Shown here: piece after piece, positions 51,261 through 57,482 of the stretch
Position numbering within the stretch: position 1 is the stretch's first letter
How the letters are laid out: each line of letters opens with the position of its first letter
DNA from: Verrucomicrobiia bacterium
GTDB lineage: Bacteria > Verrucomicrobiota > Verrucomicrobiia > Verrucomicrobiales > Akkermansiaceae
Assembly: GCA_947462875.1 (NCBI GenBank)
Contig: CANHQJ010000003.1
Location: 124,001 to 188,000, forward strand
Reading direction: 5' to 3'
DNA length: 64,000 bases
The notes under the pieces: generated by a model
Seen by the model: the letters and a program-made list of their open reading frames with translations, nothing else
Database searches by the model: none
Told to the model about the DNA's origin: nothing
Position numbers and translations under genes: made by a program

Positions 51261-52370
51261 ATGCAACCATCCCTACCAAAACAAGCCATGTCCACCACCC
51301 ATCCCTGGAACATCACCCTGCCCGCACTCAAAGAGCGCATCTGCCACTGCGATCCCACCAACCAGAAACTCCTGGAAGCCGCCTGGCGTCTCAGCGGCGA
51401 GCGCGGCCTCTCCATCGCAGAGTTTGCAGACAGCGCAGGCATCAGCTCCAGCACCCTATCTAAAATCATCGCAGGCACCTACGTCAATCCGCGTAACACC
51501 AGCGAACGCTACGATCTGCCCGCCAACATCAGCGAGACACTCCACAGCTGGCAAACCGGCATCATCGAGCGCATGCCCACCAACGTCACCTTCGTCTCCA
51601 CAGACACCAGCCGCAAAGTCAACTTCAACTGCGATCTCGCCCGCGAGTCCCGCACACCCGTCTTCATGCAAGGTGCCAGCCACATCGGTAAAACCACAGC
51701 CCTGGAAAAATACGCCGATGCCAATCCCCACAACACCTACCTCATCACTGTCACCGCAGGCATGGGAGCCAAAGGCCTCGCCATCGCCATCGCAGAGGCC
51801 ATGGACATCGCCACCAACGGCAGCGTGGATGCGCTCACCCGCCGCCTTCGCAAAGAACTCACCCGCGACAAACTCCTCATCCTGGATGACTTCCACGTCC
51901 TAACACTATCCGCCACCCCACGCGGCTTCCTCAAATGCATGGAGCTGCTCCGCGCCCTCTACGATGCAGACAAATGCGGCATGCTCTTCAGCACCACCGA
52001 TATCGACTTCGGCCGCATCAGCAAAGAATACAAAAACGCCCTGCACCAGCTCCTACGTCGCGGCATCCACCGCCCCCACCTCGGCCTCGCACCGCTCAAG
52101 AAAGACGTCAAGGCCATCCTCGCCGCTCACGGCCTGCCATGGCCCGCCAAAACCCTCCAGTGCGAAGCCTACGGCCAAACCTATCGCCCCGCCACCATCC
52201 TCCAAGACCTCGCCAAACAAGCCGGTCTCAAATCCATCACCGAGCGTCTCCGCTACGCCCTCAAGCTCGCAGCGCGGAACACCGAGTCCATCACCTGGCA
52301 CCACCTTTGCCAGGCACAAGCCCTCGTCGCCTCAAACGACTCCATCCCCACCGACGACTGGAATGACTAA
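51261..52370 (+). CDS. MuB-type transposition ATPase, 369 aa
   Basis: N-terminal lambda-repressor-like HTH (GLSIAEFADSAGISSSTLSK) followed by an AAA+ ATPase: Walker A GASHIGKTT near residue 137, Walker B KLLILDDFHVL, and a sensor-like CGMLFSTTDIDF. The order is that of Mu B, which binds ATP and target DNA, delivers target to MuA and gives target immunity. Starts 8 bp after the transposase stop (alternative ATG 51288). Overlaps the next gene by 8 bp. Confidence 0.88.
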   Translation: MQPSLPKQAMSTTHPWNITLPALKERICHCDPTNQKLLEAAWRLSGERGLSIAEFADSAGISSSTLSKIIAGTYVNPRNTSERYDLPANISETLHSWQTGIIERMPTNVTFVSTDTSRKVNFNCDLARESRTPVFMQGASHIGKTTALEKYADANPHNTYLITVTAGMGAKGLAIAIAEAMDIATNGSVDALTRRLRKELTRDKLLILDDFHVLTLSATPRGFLKCMELLRALYDADKCGMLFSTTDIDFGRISKEYKNALHQLLRRGIHRPHLGLAPLKKDVKAILAAHGLPWPAKTLQCEAYGQTYRPATILQDLAKQAGLKSITERLRYALKLAARNTESITWHHLCQAQALVASNDSIPTDDWND

Positions 52371-52572
52371 CCACGAGAAAATCCTCCGCGACCTCAGCAT
52401 CAGCCAGAGCACAGCGGATAGCATCGCCGGGCGGCTCGGCCTCCCCACCCAAGCCGTCCAGCTGCTCCTCGACCAACTCATCGCTAAAGGCCAAGTCGAA
52501 AGCTCCCCCCTCGGTTTCTCCCTTGTCATCTATCGCCTAACAGCCGGAATCCCCACCCTGCAAAAACCCTGA
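52363..52572 (+). CDS. Small winged-helix protein after MuB, 69 aa
   Basis: ATG 52363. NHEKILRDLSISQSTADSIA, GRLGLPTQAVQLLLDQLIAK, GQVESS and SLVIYRLTA make a compact winged helix. Small DNA-binding genes here are common in transposable phages. Stop is the TGA of a heptamer array. Confidence 0.6.
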   Translation: MTNHEKILRDLSISQSTADSIAGRLGLPTQAVQLLLDQLIAKGQVESSPLGFSLVIYRLTAGIPTLQKP

Positions 52573-52597
52573 TCACTGCTCACTCCACACTCACCAC
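52570..52597 (+). repeat. Heptamer array at an early gene junction
   Basis: TGATCAC, TGCTCAC, TCCACAC, TCACCAC, then TTTTCCCC and ATG 52606. First TGA is the upstream stop. Confidence 0.84.
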
Positions 52598-52605
52598 TTT
52601 TCCCC

Positions 52606-52830
52606 ATGTTCGACATCAAACAAACCCGCGAAGAGTTAGAAGAACTCGCCGCCACCGCCCAGCACATCGGCAACCTCGGCCCGCACTTCATCAGCGATTC
52701 CGGATCCAAGTTCTGGATCCGGAAATCAGAATTCCTCCTCGGCCTCGCCGATGTCCTGGAAAACCTCGGCACTGAGGAACTCACTCTAGCCAACCTCCAA
52801 GCCGCCGCAGAGCGCGCCCTCCAGCCATGA
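52606..52830 (+). CDS. Early small protein, 74 aa
   Basis: FDIKQTREELEELAATAQHI, then FISDSGSKFWIRKSEFLLGL and ADVLENLGTEELTLANLQAA. Helical, no family. The middle carries a perfect 10-bp inverted repeat in the DNA (52698-52724). Overlaps the next start by 4 bp. Confidence 0.55.
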   Translation: MFDIKQTREELEELAATAQHIGNLGPHFISDSGSKFWIRKSEFLLGLADVLENLGTEELTLANLQAAAERALQP

Positions 52831-53042
52831 ACTGCCAATCACGCACATGCCGTAACCCCGCCACCTGGCACCGCCCCAATGCCATCCACGGCTGCGCGAA
52901 CGCATTGTGTGATACCTGCATGATTCGCATTTACAGCGGCTTCCCTCACCACACCACAGCCTGGCAAAAACTCTCCGCCCCATCTCCCCAACCAACAGCA
53001 CCCCAACCCGCAACCACCACAGAACAACCAACATTATTCTAA
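52827..53042 (+). CDS. Small Cys/His-rich protein, 71 aa
   Basis: Four Cys and several His residues in CQSRTCRNPATWHRPNAIHG and CANALCDTCMIRIY suggest a zinc-binding knuckle; the C-terminus is Pro/Gln/Thr-rich. Binding to nucleic acid is a guess from the motif. Confidence 0.5.
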   Translation: MNCQSRTCRNPATWHRPNAIHGCANALCDTCMIRIYSGFPHHTTAWQKLSAPSPQPTAPQPATTTEQPTLF

Positions 53043-53043
53043 C

Positions 53044-53265
53044 ATGCCCACCAAACTCGAAATCAAAGCCAATGAAAAGGAAGCGCGCGATCTGCGGAAG
53101 CTTCTTGGATCCAAACAACGCGCGAACCTGAAAGCCACCAAGGCCCAGCGCGCCATCATCCGAAAAGCCGAGAAGAAAATCCAGATCCTCGCGCTGCAGC
53201 AGGAACTGCTCACCAAAAAAATCGACCGTCGCCTCGCGATCCTCGAAGGCCGCAACGAAGCATAA
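53044..53265 (+). CDS. Small highly charged coiled-coil protein, 73 aa
   Basis: PTKLEIKANEKEARDLRKLL, AQRAIIRKAEKKIQILALQQ, ELLTKKIDRRLAILEGR: mostly one long basic helix. No family; starts 2 bp after the preceding stop. Confidence 0.5.
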   Translation: MPTKLEIKANEKEARDLRKLLGSKQRANLKATKAQRAIIRKAEKKIQILALQQELLTKKIDRRLAILEGRNEA

Positions 53266-53277
53266 CTCACACCTGCC

Positions 53278-53790
53278 ATGACCAACGAACAAATCACAGC
53301 CGACATCGCACGCGGAATTTTCCTAAAGGACCGCATGGAAAAAGACAAAGCCGAACTCAAAGCCATCGAGGCACGCCTAGAAGCCGCTGGCCTGCGCGGC
53401 CCACACGTGCCACTCGAAGACAACGAGCGCGAGGGCAAACAAGCCATCCTGACCAGCCCCACGCACCGCTTGCCCGTGCGCCTCGAAAGCGATTCGCTTG
53501 TCGGAGGATTCGACATTGGCAGCGACACCGAAAAAGAAATCAGCGGCATCATCACAACCGCTCAATTCAATGTCCTTTTCAAAAAAGTAGAAAAGTACGA
53601 GCGAAAAGAAAAAGACGGTCACGACTTCCGCAAAAAAGCCAAGAAGGCGATCCCTGATATCGCAGTGTATTTGAAACTAATCAAAGCCCTGCGCTCGACC
53701 GACGCCGACGGCATCCCCAAATCAAAAACCGTCATCGCCTGGGACGCCGTCCAGGTCATCACCCCAGACGCTGCAGAAAGATCGGCCTAA
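53278..53790 (+). CDS. Early protein of unknown function, 170 aa
   Basis: Helical N-terminus with coiled coil (GIFLKDRMEKDKAELKAIEA), central strand region (SPTHRLPVRLESDSLVGGFD) and Lys-rich helices (NVLFKKVEKYERKEKDGHDF). Position and size are those of Mu Gam, the host-nuclease inhibitor that binds DNA ends, but no Gam motif is evident; that role is a weak guess. Confidence 0.5.
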   Translation: MTNEQITADIARGIFLKDRMEKDKAELKAIEARLEAAGLRGPHVPLEDNEREGKQAILTSPTHRLPVRLESDSLVGGFDIGSDTEKEISGIITTAQFNVLFKKVEKYERKEKDGHDFRKKAKKAIPDIAVYLKLIKALRSTDADGIPKSKTVIAWDAVQVITPDAAERSA

Positions 53791-53882
53791 CGAGAATGGC
53801 CTCGGTGCCGCCGGAGCACAATTGCAAGCCCTGTCTCGCGAGCAGGGCATCCGGCAAACCCTTCACTCCCAATCCCATCCCA

Positions 53883-54212
53883 ATGAAAATCAAAATGCAC
53901 ATCCTCGAAATAGGAGGCTACTACCTAGGCTTCAAAAGCATCTCTGCCGCTACCGCAGCCATGACCGCTTTATCCAAAGGCATAGCCATCACCCATGACA
54001 GCGATTACAGAGACTTCGTTCTTTGTTCCGAATCGGATCGTGGCGTGAATGACCGCATGCGATTGTATACGGGTAATGTAGCTCAGCCCACTAAGAAAAA
54101 ACCCCTAGGCCTGCCAGCGCCCAAGCGCAATACCATCGAGTGCCCCTTCTGCGAGTCCGTTTCCGTAGTGCGCGGATTCGAATGCCAATCCTGCGGAACC
54201 TACGTGCCATGA
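53883..54212 (+). CDS. Small protein with C-terminal zinc ribbon, 109 aa
   Basis: Start set at ATG 53883. The body has IGGYYLGFKSISAATAAMTA; the end has two Cys pairs, CPFCESVSVVRGFECQSCGT, a typical zinc ribbon. Overlaps the next gene by 4 bp. Function unknown. Confidence 0.55.
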   Translation: MKIKMHILEIGGYYLGFKSISAATAAMTALSKGIAITHDSDYRDFVLCSESDRGVNDRMRLYTGNVAQPTKKKPLGLPAPKRNTIECPFCESVSVVRGFECQSCGTYVP

Positions 54213-54415
54213 AATGCAAATTCAATATCACCTGTCAGAACGGATCTCTGTATCGCCAATTGGTCGGTACATGGGAAGTGACAGTGAATCACGGTGACCC
54301 TTATTTGCACCCAACAACGATTGCCGCCATGGTGCTGCATGAACTGGGCAAAACATCCCAACTAGAAGGACATACCATCACCTTCAAATTCCATCTGCCG
54401 AAAAAGAAAAAATGA
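54209..54415 (+). CDS. Early small protein, 68 aa
   Basis: MKCKFNITCQNGSLYRQLVG, TWEVTVNHGDPYLHPTTIAA and a Lys-rich end (KFHLPKKKK). Beta-rich start and short helix; no family recognised. Confidence 0.5.
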   Translation: MKCKFNITCQNGSLYRQLVGTWEVTVNHGDPYLHPTTIAAMVLHELGKTSQLEGHTITFKFHLPKKKK

Positions 54416-54419
54416 TGCC

Positions 54420-54839
54420 ATGCCCTGCGACTACAAAAATTATCCCATCGATTGGCACACCAGAATCCGCCCCGCAATCCTGAAAAGGGCAGGGAATCGG
54501 TGTGAGGAATGCGGTGTTCCGAATTACTCCATAGTGACCAAACCTGGTCGCGATTTTATCCATCACTTTGATACCCACGCCGCCGCCATAGCAGCCCTGC
54601 CACTATGCAACCCCTCAGACCGGTGCGAAGGCTTCATCATCATCGTCCTCACCATCGCCCATCTCGATCATTTCCCGATGAATTGCAGCCCGGAGAATTT
54701 GAAAGCGCTCTGCCAAAAATGCCACAACTCCTATGATGCGAAACACCGCGCCAAAACCCGCCGCGAGAAACACGCCGCCAGCCTCGAATCCATCGCCCCC
54801 AGCCTCCAACTCGTAACCTCCATCACCACCACAGTATGA
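54420..54839 (+). CDS. HNH endonuclease-like protein, 139 aa
   Basis: The ILKRAGNRCEECGVPNYSIV Cys pair, AHLDHFPMNCSPENLKALCQ and CHNSYD form a complete HNH core: His in H-L-D-H, Asn in E-N-L, and the C-x-x-C/C-H zinc pairs. Single-domain phage HNH proteins often nick or cut DNA, or assist packaging. Four-bp overlap with the following gene. Confidence 0.75.
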   Translation: MPCDYKNYPIDWHTRIRPAILKRAGNRCEECGVPNYSIVTKPGRDFIHHFDTHAAAIAALPLCNPSDRCEGFIIIVLTIAHLDHFPMNCSPENLKALCQKCHNSYDAKHRAKTRREKHAASLESIAPSLQLVTSITTTV

Positions 54840-55390
54840 GCATTTACAAACGCCAAGCAGACGACTCAAAACCCGCTCGCAAACAAAAGCCGGCTGCCGC
54901 TCAGAACTGGGTCACCAAAGGCCTCACCAACCCGCAAAAAGCCCAGCTTAGCATCGCCGCGCGGGATGCCTACGACGTGCAATCCAATCACGGCCTCACC
55001 GAGGGACAAACCTACGATGAATGGCGTCACGCCGAGACCAAAATCGCCTGCGGAAAAGAGTCATTCCGCGACTGCACCAACAAAGACTTCCGCAGCATCC
55101 TCGCCCGCTTCTACGCCCTCGCCGGTCGCGAGCAAGATGCCGCCGCCCTCTGGCAAAAAACAGGCCGCGTCAAAGGCTCCGAGGAGCTGAACGACACCCA
55201 TGAAAACCGCGAGCTTTGCAAGGCCCTGATCCGCGACAAAATCGCCGCTTCCCAGGGAGCCATTAACGACTCCTACGTCGCCGCCATCATCCGCAACAAA
55301 CACCAGGGCAAAACCATTCACGATCTCACCGCCAGCGAGCTGCAGCAGCTCGTCTACACCATCACCGCACGCCTCTCTAAAAAGGAATGA
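54836..55390 (+). CDS. GemA (Mu gp16)-like candidate, 184 aa
   Basis: NPQKAQLSIAARDAYDVQSN, then GKESFRDCTNKDFRSILARF. These recall the GemA/gp16 pattern of an N-terminal I-x-x-A-K-x-x-L-x-L helix and G-K-x-S-x-x-x-L/C-T-x-x-x. A related echo occurs at the C-terminus (GKTIHDLTASELQQLVYTIT). Mu GemA modulates host gene expression and supercoiling. Similarity is weak; call kept tentative. Overlaps both neighbours by 4 bp. Confidence 0.4.
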   Translation: MSIYKRQADDSKPARKQKPAAAQNWVTKGLTNPQKAQLSIAARDAYDVQSNHGLTEGQTYDEWRHAETKIACGKESFRDCTNKDFRSILARFYALAGREQDAAALWQKTGRVKGSEELNDTHENRELCKALIRDKIAASQGAINDSYVAAIIRNKHQGKTIHDLTASELQQLVYTITARLSKKE

Positions 55391-55731
55391 ACGGTCAACT
55401 AGAAATGGACTTTGAGACCAAGCCGCCAGCGCACGATGACATCGAGCGACTGGCGCTTTTTCTTTACGAGCAAGGCCCCGTCTGGACCACCGCAAAAGAC
55501 ATCAGCGCCGCCCTCCATTTCTCAGATCGCCAAATCCGCAAACTCGCCTCAGAATCCAACGGCCTCATCCTCTCCGGTCCCGGCTGCCCAGGCTACCGTC
55601 ACGTCCGTCATGCCACACCGGAAGAGGTGCAGGAAGTCGTCGCTCGTCTCCGGCACCAAGCCCACCAAATGGACCGCCGCTGCAGCGCCATCCACCGCGC
55701 GTATCATGAGCATGTCCACAAGCCCGCTTGA
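55387..55731 (+). CDS. Winged-helix DNA-binding-like protein, 114 aa
   Basis: DIERLALFLYEQGPVWTTAK, DISAALHFSDRQIRKLASES and GLILSGPGCPGYRHV form a helix-turn-helix with wing, then an Arg/His-rich helix. In other phages proteins of this type regulate or protect DNA; no exact family. Confidence 0.6.
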   Translation: MNGQLEMDFETKPPAHDDIERLALFLYEQGPVWTTAKDISAALHFSDRQIRKLASESNGLILSGPGCPGYRHVRHATPEEVQEVVARLRHQAHQMDRRCSAIHRAYHEHVHKPA

Positions 55732-55761
55732 CAACCGATTTCCGATAGCGATCTCGCAGCC

Positions 55762-55935
55762 ATGAACTCAGCAGCCAAGCACAGCCGGTGCGGCAAAAAG
55801 GCCCGCAACAAACGCGAGAAATCCATGGACATCAACCTCATCGATTTCCTCGAAAAACGTGGCCTCTACCAACGCGGGCGCCAGGCTCTCAATTTCAGGT
55901 CGCAAAAAAAGATTGACCGCAAACACGCCGCGTAG
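55762..55935 (+). CDS. Small basic protein, 57 aa
   Basis: A short frame starting at ATG 55762: NSAAKHSRCGKKARNKREKS then MDINLIDFLEKRGLYQRGRQ. Very basic, likely nucleic-acid binding. Precedes the methylase by 14 bp. Confidence 0.5.
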   Translation: MNSAAKHSRCGKKARNKREKSMDINLIDFLEKRGLYQRGRQALNFRSQKKIDRKHAA

Positions 55936-55949
55936 ATCTCGTGCCGGTC

Positions 55950-56762
55950 ATGAAAACGAAACCATTGATCAGTTGGCCTGGTGGAAAAACCAGAATGCTC
56001 CCAAAGCTCCTACCCCACATCCCCGAGAAAGCCGGATACATCGAAGTCTTCGGCGGCGGAGCCGCGCTCCTTCTGGCTAAGCCGCCGAGCAAACTCGAAG
56101 TGTACAACGATGTGAATGGCGAAGTCGTCAACCTCTACCGCATCGCCAAGTATCACCCCGAGGCCCTCGCCACCGAGATCGAGACCATGCCCGTCTCCCG
56201 CGACTTCCTCCACCAGATCGGCGAAGCCCTCGGCACAAACTGCCTGACCGACATCCAGCGCGCTGGCTTTTTCCTCCACGCCAACAAGGCATCCTTCGGC
56301 GGTGGCGGCACCTCTTTTCCCGTGTGCCGGTCACCCCACACCGCACCCGTCATTTCCCGAGATTCCATCATCGCCGCCATCCGTGGCTTCAGCCGCCGCA
56401 TGGAGCGCGTCCTGATCGAGTCACTCGATTACCGCCGCATCTTCCAGAACTACGATCACCCAGAGAATTTCATGTTCCTGGATCCGCCCTATTTTAACGC
56501 CAAGCGTACCAACTACGACGGATGGTCTGAAGATGAAATGCGCGAGTTCGCCGGACACGTGGCCAAGCTCAAAAGCGACTGGATCCTCACCGTGGATGAC
56601 AGTCCCCTGAACCGGAGCCTGTGGCGAAACCACTACATGGAAGCCGTCACCACCCGGAACGGCTGCGGAAACCACGCCAAGATCCCGGTGCGCCGTTTCG
56701 GCGAACTCATCATCCACAGCCGCCCACCCCGCAAAAAGCCAGCCGCACGCCTGGCCGCCTGA
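55950..56762 (+). CDS. dam: Phage Dam-type DNA adenine methylase (D12 class), 270 aa
   Basis: ATG 55950 or GTG 55941. The SAM-binding N-terminus is KPLISWPGGKTRMLPKLLPH, next the G-rich YIEVFGGGAALLL, the catalytic FMFLDPPYFNAKR (DPPY) near residue 178, and KSDWILTVDDSP. Class alpha N6-adenine methylases of this kind modify GATC in the Dam group; specificity here is inferred. It is the last gene before the right end. The phage's heptamer spacers contain GATC. Confidence 0.85.
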   Translation: MKTKPLISWPGGKTRMLPKLLPHIPEKAGYIEVFGGGAALLLAKPPSKLEVYNDVNGEVVNLYRIAKYHPEALATEIETMPVSRDFLHQIGEALGTNCLTDIQRAGFFLHANKASFGGGGTSFPVCRSPHTAPVISRDSIIAAIRGFSRRMERVLIESLDYRRIFQNYDHPENFMFLDPPYFNAKRTNYDGWSEDEMREFAGHVAKLKSDWILTVDDSPLNRSLWRNHYMEAVTTRNGCGNHAKIPVRRFGELIIHSRPPRKKPAARLAA

Positions 56763-56766
56763 AAAA

Positions 56767-56908
56767 CACAAAACCTCTGTCACATCGCCCACATGTGGCA
56801 GAGGAATCACAAAACCTGCCCCGCCGCCCAAACCCGCCCTGACCCCTGATTTTACGCTATTTCAGGCTACTTCAGGCATTTTCACAATACACTAAACCTC
56901 CTGTCGTA
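56767..56908. promoter_or_regulatory. Right-end transposase-binding-site candidates (R1-R3)
   Basis: In the inverted orientation relative to the left end: R1 at 56890-56908 (on the minus strand TACGACAGGAGGTTTAGTG), R2 at 56767-56784 (TGTGACAGAGGTTTTGTG, 17 of 18 with L2) and a partial R3 at 56808-56820 (GGCAGGTTTTGTG). R2 also forms the left arm of a 12-bp stem with one wobble at 56774-56804. No gene lies in this 147-bp right end. Confidence 0.6.
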
Positions 56909-56909
56909 A

Positions 56910-56917
56910 ACCGCCAC
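56910..56917. repeat. Right copy of the 8-bp insertion-site duplication
   Basis: ACCGCCAC, identical to 25,452-25,459 and starting at the same codon phase of the interrupted gene. Confidence 0.7.
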
Positions 56918-57404
56918 GCCGAAGCGGAACATCGTCGAGCTCTTTTTCAATCGCCTGGGCATCCCCGATTGGTATGTGACGAACAAGTTTCCGGTGTTCA
57001 ATGACCGGGGCAAGGTCATCGGCGTCATGGGTACGACCCGCAGCTACACCGGGGCCAAGGAAAATCTGAAGCCCTACCTGCTCATCGACCAGGCCGTGGA
57101 GATCATCCGCACGTCCTTCCGGCAGAAACTCAATGTCGCGGAGTTGGCGGAAATCGTCGGCTTGTCCGAGCGTCAGTTCCTCCGCCGGTTCAAGCAGGCC
57201 TTCTCCTGCAGTCCGCAGGTCTTCATCCTGAAAACGCGCATGAGCGCCGCCTGCGACCAGCTCAGCCAGACCGATGAAAAAGTCACCCAAATCGCCCGCG
57301 ACTGCGGCTTTGCCGATGGCTCATCCTTCGTGCAGCTATTCCGCCGCGAAATGGGCGAGACTCCCCTGCACTACCGCCGTCGCTACCGCCTGAACGAGAC
57401 TTGA
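56910..57404 (+). pseudogene. 3' part of the interrupted PAS-AraC regulator
   Basis: Begins directly in the duplication and reads T-A-T-P-K-R-N-I-V-E-L-F-F in the frame of the 5' part. After the end of the PAS domain (VFNDRGKVIGVMGTTRSYTG) comes an AraC-type double helix-turn-helix: LNVAELAEIVGLSERQFLRR and DEKVTQIARDCGFADGSSFV with RREMGETPLHYRRRYRL. A truncated product could start at GTG 56976 with intact DNA-binding domains. If expressed, it would act without its PAS sensor. Confidence 0.85.
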
Positions 57405-57482
57405 TTTGCGTTTGGGAAAAAATCACCGTTTTGTTGGTTTCTGATTCCCATGCTCCCATTCGTTTCGTAAAAACACCGCCAC

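Larger units (their letters stand above)
25460..56909. mobile_element. Transposable Mu-type prophage, about 31.4 kb
   Basis: Boundaries come from the interrupted PAS-AraC gene and the 8-bp duplication, with a few bp of uncertainty. The content is a MuA-type transposase with an adjacent MuB-type ATPase, and Mu-related head genes (terminase pair, portal, protease/scaffold, gp36-like, F-like and G-like). Tail genes include a tape measure, and lysis genes and a Dam methylase are also present. Structural genes run leftward from 44.2 kb and early genes rightward from about 46.1 kb to the right end. All modules look open and unbroken, so the element may be active. Confidence 0.92.

Noticed and set aside
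31747-52597. Heptamer arrays as a CRISPR array
   Set aside because: Units are 7 bp with no spacers, arrays are separated by kilobases, and no cas genes are present.
42876-52597. Heptamer arrays as rho-independent terminators
   Set aside because: Units run in one direction without stable stems or T-tracts at most sites; only 31747/31829 form an inverted pair.
53278-53790. Assignment as Mu Gam
   Set aside because: Size and position fit, but no Gam sequence motif could be recognised.
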